6,153 nucleotides of DNA from contig JBAYZQ010000137.1 of NCBI GenBank assembly GCA_041672385.1, positions 1 through 6,153 on the forward strand, given 5' to 3'. Below are positions 1 through 5,727 of this stretch, piece after piece. A model generated the notes under the pieces. It ran no database searches. It was not told where the DNA came from and worked only from the letters and a program-made list of their open reading frames with translations. Origin of the DNA: JBAYZQ01 sp041672385. Lineage in GTDB: Bacteria; Spirochaetota; Spirochaetia; Sphaerochaetales; Sphaerochaetaceae. The position numbers and the translations under genes were made by a program. Positions within the stretch are counted from its first letter, which is position 1. Every line of letters begins with the position of its first letter.

Positions 1-307
1 TGTCATCTCTTGAATAACTGCTTCGTCTTTCGTCTCTGTCAAAAGGTTTTCTTGGTCTATCATCTCTATCAAAAGATCTTCTAGGCTTGTCATCTCTTGA
101 ATAACTGCTTCGTCTTTCGTCTCTGTCAAAAGGTTTTCTTGGTCTATCATCTCTATCAAAAGATCTTCTAGGCTTGTCATCTCTTGAATAACTACTTCTT
201 CTTTCGTCTCTGTCAAAAGGTTTTCTTGGCCTGTCATCTCTTGAATAACTACTTCGTCTGTCATCTCTGTCAAAGGATCTTCTTGGCTTGTCATCTCTTG
301 AATAACT
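1..307 (-). repeat. In-frame tandem repeats encoding the methyltransferase tail (57- and 87-bp units)
   Basis: Read on the minus strand, the tail contains two 19-residue units (57 bp; 251-307 and 194-250), then two 29-residue units (87 bp; 107-193 and 20-106), then the start of a further unit at the edge (1-19). All begin SYSRDD. The two 87-bp copies are identical base for base, while the 57-bp copies differ at several sites. Each unit is itself made of a roughly ten-residue motif, [SP]-[FY]-[SD]-R-D-[DE]-[KR]-[PR]-R-x. The 29-residue unit has three motifs and the 19-residue unit has two. All lengths are multiples of three and stay in frame, consistent with selection on the peptide. Exact identity points to recent duplication or ongoing slippage or recombination. 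The array continues past the left edge, so total copy number is unknown. Confidence 0.93.
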
Positions 308-1444
308 GTCTCTTCCACTATCTCTATTTCTTGATTCATTCCTCCGGTAGCTATCATTTTCCCTACCACTTCTTCCACTGTCTTTATGGTAATCCTTCTG
401 ATCACCATCTGTTTTAGGCTCTACGCCTTCTTTCTTTTCACTTCGTTCGCCCTTTGAACGATTTGCATCTGCTTCACTCTCAGTCCATTGTAAAGTAAGC
501 ATCTCATCTTTGTTCTTTTCCAAAATCCAACTCCTAACCGAATTCCTTCGTTTTGAAAATCCCTCAGCTTTAACTAGTGAGGTGATTTCTTTCATCCTTA
601 AACTTCTCTTAAACCTATTATCTATATTGAAAGAAACTAAATTTGTTGAAAATAAAATAAATCCGCCTTTCGTTAACAGACTGTAAAGTTTTACAAGCCA
701 GTTTCTATAATCTCTTTGAACATCAAAAACACCGTCCATTTTTCTACTATTGGAAAAACTTGGAGGGTCAAAAATAATTATGTCATATCTTATATTTTTA
801 GTTATAGCGTCTTCAATAAATACAGCAGCATCAATAGTTTTACAAGTATAAAGATCACCAAAAAAATCATTTTGTTTAAGATTTTCTTCACACCACTGAC
901 TGTAAGTAGAACTCAAGTCTACACTTATTACGCTTTTTGCACCACCACTTGCAGCATAAACAGAGAAACTTCCTGTATAAGAGAAAAGATTTAATACATT
1001 CTTTCCAAATGAATTTTCTTTTATCATTTGGCGGTTTTTCTCTTGATCTAGAAATAATCCTGTATCTACATGACTTTTTAAGTCAACTTTAAAAAGAAGC
1101 CCATTTTCTTTTACAACAACATTAAGACCTTCTTCATCCTGAATTTCATGTTGTTCCCCATTCTCACGTTTATCTCTACTTTGATAAATCACAAATTCTT
1201 TTTCTATGTAGAGCATTCGCCTACATATATCAATAACCTTTTCTTTTTCTTCTTCCTCAAGAAAAGGTTCACCAAAATCAGTAATCCTTACCCATTTCCC
1301 ATAAAGGTCAACTGTTATATTTAACTGTTCTAAATTCCTGTCATAAACCCTCATACAATCTGTATGAGTTAAATTCCCAATTCTTCGGGCACTAAGAGCA
1401 TTCTTTTTTAAAATTTTACCAAAGTCTTTTTCAAAATATTCCAT
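1..1444 (-). CDS. rlmK: RlmK-like 23S rRNA guanine-N7 methyltransferase with repeat-rich Arg/Asp tail (partial; 3' end beyond window)
   Basis: This is a SAM-dependent class I methyltransferase. It reads open for 481 codons from ATG at 1444 to the left edge with no stop. Residues 1-310 follow the C-terminal (RlmK) half of E. coli RlmKL, which makes m7G2069 in 23S rRNA. Visible motifs are RVYD (33-36), DTGLFLD (127-133), the SAM loop NLFSYTGS (152-159), acidic D176 (SVDLSSTY), and FDPPSFSNS (225-233) followed by FDVQRDY (240-246). The FSNS and FDVQRD stretches are RlmK-like rather than RlmI-like. An in-frame TAA lies three codons upstream of the ATG, so the RlmL half (THUMP plus m2G2445 methyltransferase) is not fused here. 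Residues 311-379 form a charged linker and 380-481 are tandem Arg/Asp/aromatic repeats, probably disordered and RNA-binding (inference). The ribosome binding site is weak (AGGA, 12 nt away); Met31 is a less likely start because it would cut into the conserved domain. The gene is divergent from the 1526 gene. Confidence 0.9.
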   Translation of the reverse strand, partial: MEYFEKDFGKILKKNALSARRIGNLTHTDCMRVYDRNLEQLNITVDLYGKWVRITDFGEPFLEEEEKEKVIDICRRMLYIEKEFVIYQSRDKRENGEQHEIQDEEGLNVVVKENGLLFKVDLKSHVDTGLFLDQEKNRQMIKENSFGKNVLNLFSYTGSFSVYAASGGAKSVISVDLSSTYSQWCEENLKQNDFFGDLYTCKTIDAAVFIEDAITKNIRYDIIIFDPPSFSNSRKMDGVFDVQRDYRNWLVKLYSLLTKGGFILFSTNLVSFNIDNRFKRSLRMKEITSLVKAEGFSKRRNSVRSWILEKNKDEMLTLQWTESEADANRSKGERSEKKEGVEPKTDGDQKDYHKDSGRSGRENDSYRRNESRNRDSGRDSYSRDDKPRRSFDRDDRRSSYSRDDRPRKPFDRDERRSSYSRDDKPRRSFDRDDRPRKPFDRDERRSSYSRDDKPRRSFDRDDRPRKPFDRDERRSSYSRDD

Positions 1445-1491
1445 TAATCGATATTATCCTATATATTTAAGCTATAATTCGTCATTATATA

Positions 1492-1500
1492 TGTTATAAT
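1492..1500 (+). promoter_or_regulatory. Candidate extended -10 promoter in the divergent intergenic region
   Basis: TGTTATAAT is a perfect TATAAT hexamer (1495-1500) with the extended TGn element, 25 bp upstream of the ATG at 1526. No good TTGACA-like -35 lies 16-18 bp upstream, which is tolerable for an extended -10. The 81-bp region 1445-1525 must also hold the promoter of the methyltransferase on the opposite strand. Candidates there are a minus-strand TATAAT at 1484-1489 and GATAAT at 1453-1458, neither with a clear -35. A second plus-strand TATAAT is at 1473-1478. In such AT-rich DNA some of these will be chance. Confidence 0.5.
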
Positions 1501-1525
1501 TAAAAATGAATAGTCGGAGGAATAA

Positions 1526-1993
1526 ATGGAAGATAAAGAAACAACAGATTTTATTATGGAAATTGAAAATCGACGTGGTGGAAAAATGAAATATCGGACT
1601 TATAGCACATGGTTTGCTGATAATTCAGGAAATATACGGGAGTATGGAGTTTTTTTGTATCAAATAGACAGAACTTTTTATTTTGAAGATTTCGAAAAAG
1701 AAAATAGAATTTTTGGAATTCCATTATCAAGAAAAAAGAAAAATCAGAAAGAGTATGTTAAATTAGAAGGAAGTTTTAAGGTAGAAGATGTTAAATCCAT
1801 TACGCTTGTTTCTAAAAATAGTGCATTAGGGTACTGTCAAAGTAAAAATATTTCAAATTTGCCTTCCCCTGCAAATGTTTTTTCAAAACTTTTTAATAGA
1901 TTAATAACCATGGTAGAATTAGAAGGTGAAAAAGTTCTTTTTCTAGAACTTATTGACCAAAAAAAATTCAATCAAATTATGGAGGAAAAATAA
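1526..1993 (+). CDS. Conserved-looking protein of unknown function, first gene of the phosphohexomutase operon
   Basis: The product has 155 residues; I do not recognise a family. It has no signal peptide and no hydrophobic span long enough to cross a membrane, so it is probably cytoplasmic. The N-terminal two thirds look beta-rich, with alternating hydrophobic and polar residues (for example YGVFLYQIDRTFYFEDF, about 41-57). A basic KKK cluster sits near residue 73, and the C-terminus is amphipathic and helical, ending MEEK. Paired aromatics and the IENRRGGK segment (13-20) are distinctive. The start is set by GGAGG at 1516-1520, five bases before ATG; internal Met11 and Met21 have no comparable site. 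The stop codon overlaps the next start by one base (TAATG at 1991-1995), and the next gene's GGAGG lies inside this gene's last codons. This implies co-transcription and coupled translation with the phosphohexomutase. The constant coupling suggests, but does not show, a role linked to sugar-phosphate or envelope metabolism. Confidence 0.85.
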   Translation: MEDKETTDFIMEIENRRGGKMKYRTYSTWFADNSGNIREYGVFLYQIDRTFYFEDFEKENRIFGIPLSRKKKNQKEYVKLEGSFKVEDVKSITLVSKNSALGYCQSKNISNLPSPANVFSKLFNRLITMVELEGEKVLFLELIDQKKFNQIMEEK

Positions 1994-3330
1994 TGGGTGC
2001 ATTTAAAGCATATGATATACGTGGTATTTATAATAAGGATTTTAACAAAGAAACAGTTTATAAAATTGGTTATTTTCTTCCTAAGCTCTTAAAAGCTAAT
2101 ACAGTTGTTGTAGGAAGAGATGTAAGAGTCAGTAGTGATGAAATTTTTGAGTATCTTTGTAAAGGAATAACAGATGCAGGTAGCGATGTTTGGAATATTG
2201 GTTTAGCAACTACTCCCTTTGTATATTTTGCAACTGTATTTTTAAAAGTAAAAGCTTCTGTCCAAATAACAGCAAGTCATAATCCAAAAGAATATAATGG
2301 TTTGAAAATTTCACGTGAAAAGGCAATTCCTGTAGGAATTGACACTGGACTTAGAGATCTTCAGAAAATGGTTGAAAATGAAGATTGTCCTTTAATAAAT
2401 AAAAAAGGAAAAGTCATTGATAAAGATATTAAACCTGATTACCTTGAGTTTCAAAAAAAATTCCTTCCAGATCTTTCAGGATTAAAACTAGCTTTTGATT
2501 GTAGCCATGGAATGGCAAATCTATTTGTAAAAGATTTGTTTGGTAACAAACCAAGTTATATTTATGACCATTTTGATGGAACCTTCCCTGCTCATGAACC
2601 AAATCCTCTTGATGAAAAGAACTGTAGAGATTTAGAAAAACTTGTTTTAAAAACAAAAAGTGACATTGGAATAATCTACGATGGAGATGCTGATAGAGTA
2701 ATGTTCATTGATGAGAAAGGCCGTTTTATCCAACCTGATTATGTAACTGCAATTATTGGAAAATACTACCTCGCTAAAGAAAAAGGAAAAGTACTAGTTG
2801 ATGTCAGAACTAGTAGATCTACAACTGAATATTTGAAAAAATTGGGAGCTACTGATATTATCATTTGGAAAGTTGGACATGCTTATGCAAAGGTGAGAAT
2901 AAGAGAAGATCATTGCATTTTTGGTGGGGAACTGGCAGGACATTATTATTTCAGAGATTTCTTTAACTGTGACAGTGGAATTCTTGCTTCTATTATTGTT
3001 CTTCAAACTTTGAAACAACTAAAAAGTGAGAATAGAACTTTTTCATCTTTAGTTGATGAAATCATTGCTTATGCTAATAGTGGAGAAATTAATTTCAAGC
3101 TTGAACAAAAGGATGAAGCAATTCAGGGACTCTTAGAGAAGTACAAACCTCAAAATCCAATTAAAATTTATGATTTTGATGGATATCGTCTTGAATGGGA
3201 AGATTGGTGGTTTAGTATTCGAAAATCTAACACCGAACCTTATTTGAGACTTGTTATGGAAGCAAAATCCAAAGAGTTACTAAAAGAAAAACTAGATGAA
3301 ATAACTTCGTTAATAAATAGTTATAAATAA
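1993..3330 (+). CDS. manB: Phosphomannomutase/phosphoglucomutase (ManB type)
   Basis: This alpha-D-phosphohexomutase interconverts mannose-6-P and mannose-1-P (often also glucose-6-P and glucose-1-P) through a phosphoserine enzyme and a 1,6-bisphosphate intermediate. It supplies GDP-mannose or UDP-glucose synthesis in the cytoplasm. At 445 residues it is close to the usual length of about 450-460. It shows the N-terminal AFKAYDIRG (3-11), the catalytic loop TASHNP (93-98, Ser95 phosphorylated), and the Mg2+ loop DGDADR (230-235, Asp230/232/234). The sugar-binding loop is GGELAGH (311-317), and the C-terminal phosphate-binding loop is RKSNTEP (410-416). All four active-site loops are intact. 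The stretch from TASHNP to DTGLRDLQ resembles E. coli CpsG/ManB, so phosphomannomutase is favoured, but substrate preference cannot be settled from sequence. GGAGG at 1981-1985 is seven bases before the ATG, which overlaps the upstream stop by one base. No strong terminator follows directly; the exchanger begins 56 bp downstream. Confidence 0.95.
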   Translation: MGAFKAYDIRGIYNKDFNKETVYKIGYFLPKLLKANTVVVGRDVRVSSDEIFEYLCKGITDAGSDVWNIGLATTPFVYFATVFLKVKASVQITASHNPKEYNGLKISREKAIPVGIDTGLRDLQKMVENEDCPLINKKGKVIDKDIKPDYLEFQKKFLPDLSGLKLAFDCSHGMANLFVKDLFGNKPSYIYDHFDGTFPAHEPNPLDEKNCRDLEKLVLKTKSDIGIIYDGDADRVMFIDEKGRFIQPDYVTAIIGKYYLAKEKGKVLVDVRTSRSTTEYLKKLGATDIIIWKVGHAYAKVRIREDHCIFGGELAGHYYFRDFFNCDSGILASIIVLQTLKQLKSENRTFSSLVDEIIAYANSGEINFKLEQKDEAIQGLLEKYKPQNPIKIYDFDGYRLEWEDWWFSIRKSNTEPYLRLVMEAKSKELLKEKLDEITSLINSYK

Positions 3331-3360
3331 TTTATTTTTTAGGTTAATCTATTGAATTTT

Positions 3361-3383
3361 AAGAATAACTCAATTATTCTTTT
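3361..3383 (+). terminator. AT-rich 8-bp hairpin plus short T run: weak terminator or translation-leader structure
   Basis: AAGAATAA (3361-3368) pairs perfectly with TTATTCTT (3374-3381) across a five-base loop (CTCAA), and the run of T continues to 3383. It follows the phosphohexomutase stop by 30 bp and ends three bases before the exchanger's ATG. It could be a weak intrinsic terminator for the upstream operon, since the stem has only one G-C pair. Alternatively it is a structure in the exchanger's leader, because it occupies the position where a ribosome binding site should be. Confidence 0.4.
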
Positions 3384-3386
3384 CGT

Positions 3387-4427
3387 ATGCTAAATGAATT
3401 AATGTTAAATCTAATTTCAATCATTCCCGGAAGCTTTCTGGGAATGTTGATTCTTCTTGGGATTCTCGTTGTTTCTTTGATTTCTCTTGGTAAAGGGGCT
3501 GATATCTTAGTAGATGAAGCTGTTATTCTTGCAAATCAATGGAAAATTCCTAAAATGATAATTGGAGCTACAATCGTAAGTCTAGGAACTACTCTTCCTG
3601 AAGTAACAGTTTCAGTAATGAGTGCTGTTCGTGGTTTCCCTGCACTAGCTATGGGAAATGCAGTTGGTTCAATTATATGTGATACAGGCTTGATACTTGG
3701 TATTGCTGCAATTATAAGTCCCCTTCCTTTTGATAGAAAAGTTATAAACAGGCAAAGTTGGATTCAAGTAAGTATGGTAATACTTCTTGTTATTATTTCT
3801 TTTGTATTTGGGCATTTTTTTGAGTCTTTCAAGAATGGAGGACTGGTGCCACAATTCATGGGTTTTGTATTTTTAGCTATACTTGCTTTTTATATGTTTT
3901 CAACAGTAAAGTTTTCAAAAAAAAATACTGCTTCTTTTGAAGAAGATTTGGATGTCGATGCTTCTTCCCCTGTTTTTCTTGTTATATTAAAGCTCATTTT
4001 TGGTACAATAATAATAATTATTTCTTCTGAAATTTTGATTCCTGTGGTTCAAGAAATTGCATTGAGGCTTGGAATTCCTGAAACTATCATTGCAGCTACT
4101 CTTGTAGCCTTTGGAACTAGCCTTCCGGAGTTGGTAACAGCCATTGCTGCTTCTAGAAAAGGTCATGGAGATTTGGCTATTGGTAACGTTTTAGGTGCTG
4201 ATATTTTGAACGTTCTTTTTGTTGTAGGGGCAGCAGCAGCTGTAACCCCTGGAGGACTTCAAGTCGACATTCATTTCTTCAAGTTACTTTTCCCAGTTAT
4301 GGTTTTTCTTGTACTTGTTTGTAAAATAGCCATTTCCCTTTCAAAAGACCATTTGAAAAAAGGAGTTGGGTTTGTTCTTTTATTTAGTTATATTTTTGTT
4401 ACGGTTATTAGTTATGTAACTATTTAG
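3387..4427 (+). CDS. CaCA-family Ca2+/cation exchanger, integral membrane protein (YrbG/NCX_Mj-like)
   Basis: This is a probable inner-membrane antiporter that extrudes Ca2+ (or a related cation) against Na+ or H+. It has 346 residues, about ten hydrophobic segments, and the inverted two-repeat plan of the family. Alpha-1 carries GTTLPE (67-72) and GNAVGSIICD (90-99). Alpha-2 carries GTSLPE (243-248) and GNVLGADILN (266-275). Glu72 and Glu248 are the expected ion-binding acids. An acidic cytoplasmic-type loop (about 174-195, with EEDLDVD) separates the two halves. At the second coordinating position, 27 residues after each Glu, alpha-1 has Asp99 and alpha-2 has Asn275. In the M. jannaschii exchanger, as I recall, these are Asn81 and Asp240, the reverse. 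No Shine-Dalgarno motif precedes the ATG, and Met6 has none either, so the start is the least certain part. Whether it shares the upstream operon is unclear because of the hairpin. Its 3' end overlaps the convergent LacI gene by 8 bp. Confidence 0.9.
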   Translation: MLNELMLNLISIIPGSFLGMLILLGILVVSLISLGKGADILVDEAVILANQWKIPKMIIGATIVSLGTTLPEVTVSVMSAVRGFPALAMGNAVGSIICDTGLILGIAAIISPLPFDRKVINRQSWIQVSMVILLVIISFVFGHFFESFKNGGLVPQFMGFVFLAILAFYMFSTVKFSKKNTASFEEDLDVDASSPVFLVILKLIFGTIIIIISSEILIPVVQEIALRLGIPETIIAATLVAFGTSLPELVTAIAASRKGHGDLAIGNVLGADILNVLFVVGAAAAVTPGGLQVDIHFFKLLFPVMVFLVLVCKIAISLSKDHLKKGVGFVLLFSYIFVTVISYVTI

Positions 4428-5460
4428 TAAGATCTTTAACTGTATCTCTAATTATCAATTTAAAATTAAATTGTTTTTTCAGTTTCTTAGGGGTTCTACC
4501 CTCAATAAGATTAAACAAACATTCCATTGCCCATTCTGACTTATTTTCATAATCTTGTGAAATATAAGTCAGTTTTGGATTACCTAAATCATTTAAACAA
4601 GTATTATCAAAGCTACAAAAGGAAACATCTTCTGGAATTTTATATCCAGCTTTTTTAAAATACTTCATCATATGTCCAATTACAACTGAAGTCATACCAA
4701 CTATGGCAGTCGGCATTTTTTCACCATCAATAATTTTCTGAGCTAATTCATCTGCTCCTTTTTTCCAACTTTCGCAGTAATAAACTTTTAAACTTTCAAG
4801 GTCTAATTTATGTTCAAGCATAGCCTTCTGAAAGCCTCTTAAACGCTTTCTTTGAATACTACTTTCTAATTCTATGGCAGTGCCATAGATGGCTTTAGTG
4901 AAGGATACTACAGCTATTTCTCTATGCCCACAAGAAAGCACATAATTCATAAGCTCAAAGCCTGCTTTTTCGTCATCAATATTTGCAGAATATAGATTAT
5001 CATCATCGAATCCATCAAGAGAAACAAAGGGAAGGTTTCTTGATTCAAGAATCTTAGCGATGGAACTATGTTCATAAATTTCAAATCCTATAATTCCATC
5101 AACAGATGCATTTTTGACAGCTAGTGAAACACTTTTATTTAGCGGTGGGATAATTTTTAAGGTGTAACCACGGTCTTGACAAACCTTAAGGGAAGAATAC
5201 AAAGCATTTAAGATATATGGGTTCTGCATTGTATATTCAACTTTCTGTGGTAAAAGAAAGCCTATAGAATTTTGTCTCTTCAAAGAAAAGTTACGTGCAC
5301 CTGGATCCGGTATATAGCTTATATCCTTTGCAGTTTTTAGAATGAAATCCTTTGTTTCAGCTTTAATTTTCATAGAATCATTTAAAGCAAAAGAAACCGT
5401 CGATTTAGAAAAACCCGTAATCCTCGCTAAGTCATTTATTGTTATCTTTTTTTTCATCAT
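4420..5460 (-). CDS. LacI-family transcriptional regulator
   Basis: This is a DNA-binding repressor with a sugar-binding-type effector domain, 346 residues from the chosen start. The N-terminal helix-turn-helix is ITINDLARITGFSKSTVSFALN (6-27). The hinge reads YIPDPGARNF (49-58), followed by the core-domain start SIGFLLP. The C-terminal two thirds form a periplasmic-binding-protein-like core with DGIIGFEIY, the NIDDEKAGFELMNYVL and GHREIAVVS block, and PEDVSFCSFDN. The effector is not predictable. Two hinge departures stand out: Phe58 replaces the Leu that normally wedges into the operator's central step, and Asp52 stands where Asn is common. The start at 5460 is preferred over an in-frame ATG at 5484 because AAAGGA lies just before it and it matches where family members begin; the 5484 choice adds eight residues with no binding site upstream. 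No metabolic operon adjoins it, so targets are remote or autoregulatory. The stop overlaps the convergent exchanger gene. Confidence 0.93.
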   Translation of the reverse strand: MMKKKITINDLARITGFSKSTVSFALNDSMKIKAETKDFILKTAKDISYIPDPGARNFSLKRQNSIGFLLPQKVEYTMQNPYILNALYSSLKVCQDRGYTLKIIPPLNKSVSLAVKNASVDGIIGFEIYEHSSIAKILESRNLPFVSLDGFDDDNLYSANIDDEKAGFELMNYVLSCGHREIAVVSFTKAIYGTAIELESSIQRKRLRGFQKAMLEHKLDLESLKVYYCESWKKGADELAQKIIDGEKMPTAIVGMTSVVIGHMMKYFKKAGYKIPEDVSFCSFDNTCLNDLGNPKLTYISQDYENKSEWAMECLFNLIEGRTPKKLKKQFNFKLIIRDTVKDLTK

Positions 5461-5465
5461 TTTTT

Positions 5466-5471
5466 TCCTTT
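5466..5471 (-). promoter_or_regulatory. Ribosome binding site fixing the LacI-family start
   Basis: AAAGGA on the minus strand ends five bases before the ATG at 5460 and is followed by an A run. It lies inside the possible eight-codon extension from 5484, which has no binding site of its own. It therefore favours the shorter protein. Confidence 0.7.
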
Positions 5472-5487
5472 GCAAAAATAACATTTT

Positions 5488-5497
5488 TTGTTAACAA
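5488..5497. promoter_or_regulatory. Perfect palindrome TTGTTAACAA, candidate operator of the LacI-family gene
   Basis: This perfect 10-bp palindrome lies 28-37 bp upstream of the regulator's start codon, where an autoregulatory operator could sit. Its centre is TTAA, not the CG step common in LacI-family operators; that could fit the altered hinge residue, but this is inference. Ten-base palindromes also arise by chance in AT-rich DNA. Confidence 0.3.
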
Positions 5498-5509
5498 TGT
5501 AAAAGGTAA

Positions 5510-5546
5510 TTGTATAAATATCCCAAATTTGTATAAAAATACACAA
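5510..5546. promoter_or_regulatory. TTGTATAAA direct repeats and overlapping imperfect inverted repeat upstream of the LacI-family gene
   Basis: TTGTATAAA occurs at 5510-5518 and again at 5529-5537, start to start 19 bp, close to two helical turns. The second copy also forms an imperfect dyad with TACACAA (5529-5546; 7-bp arms, one G-T mismatch, 4-bp spacer). The segment lies between the tRNA terminator and the regulator's start and should contain the regulator's promoter. I find no convincing -35/-10 pair there; TTGTGT with GATATT at 18 bp on the minus strand is the best and is weak. Confidence 0.3.
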
Positions 5547-5560
5547 AACTATTTGAGCAT

Positions 5561-5590
5561 AAAAAAAAGGCCCTGCTTAGCATAGCCTTT
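5561..5590 (-). terminator. Intrinsic terminator of tRNA-Asn
   Basis: On the minus strand AAAGGC (5585-5590) pairs with GCCTTT (5566-5571). An inner TGC/GCA stem-loop lies between the arms (5574-5582), and a run of eight T follows (5568 to 5561). It begins 15 bp past the tRNA 3' end and separates the tRNA from the co-directional LacI-family gene. Confidence 0.85.
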
Positions 5591-5605
5591 ATATTAATAA
5601 TAATT

Positions 5606-5678
5606 CTCCCCCGGACGGACTTGAACCGCCGACAGGGTGATTAACAGTCACCTGCTCTACCAACTGAGCTACAGGGGA
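5606..5678 (-). tRNA. tRNA-Asn (anticodon GTT)
   Basis: The 73-nt cloverleaf is complete. The acceptor stem is TCCCCTG with CGGGGGA (one G-T pair), the D arm GCTC/GAGC, and the anticodon stem GGTGA/TCACC. The anticodon loop is CTGTTAA with GTT at its centre, and the T arm is GGCGG/CCGTC with loop TTCAAGT. The discriminator base is G, as expected for asparagine. CCA is not encoded (AAT follows), so the 3' end is made by the CCA-adding enzyme. There is no intron and no neighbouring tRNA; it is a single-gene transcription unit with its own promoter and terminator. Confidence 0.97.
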
Positions 5679-5698
5679 ATTCATTTTCGAACAAATTG

Positions 5699-5727
5699 AA
5701 TCTATACTATTGAAAGATTATTGTCAA
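5699..5727 (-). promoter_or_regulatory. Sigma-70-type promoter of tRNA-Asn
   Basis: On the minus strand there is a perfect -35 TTGACA (5722-5727), a 17-bp spacer and a -10-like TAGATT (5699-5704). TATAGA at 5701-5706 with a 15-bp spacer is an alternative reading. The -10 ends 20 bp before the mature tRNA 5' end, a typical distance for a short tRNA leader. Confidence 0.8.

Noticed and set aside
1..307. CRISPR array as an explanation for the regular repeats.
   Set aside because: The units are contiguous coding repeats in one frame, with no unique spacers and units of 57 and 87 bp made of a shorter peptide motif.
184..994. Plus-strand open frames at 184-417 and 716-994.
   Set aside because: Both are antisense shadows of the methyltransferase. 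The first reflects the repeat array read backwards, its peptide is rich in His/Cys/Leu with no ribosome binding site, and the minus-strand frame has clear family motifs.
2429..3018. Minus-strand open frames opposite the phosphohexomutase (2429-2656, 2794-3018).
   Set aside because: They lie wholly inside the intact mutase gene, have no ribosome binding site, and resemble no protein I know.
3318..3342. AT-only inverted repeat and T run at the manB stop as a terminator.
   Set aside because: The possible stem has only A-T pairs and a one-base loop, so it is unlikely to form a stable terminator.
3669..3854. Minus-strand open frame opposite the exchanger.
   Set aside because: It is short, lies antisense to membrane segments, and has no supporting signals.
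5606..5678. The tRNA gene as an integration (attachment) site.
   Set aside because: No duplicate of the tRNA 3' end, no integrase and no mobile genes are seen. The odd region is on the 5' side, while integrative elements normally enter at the 3' end.
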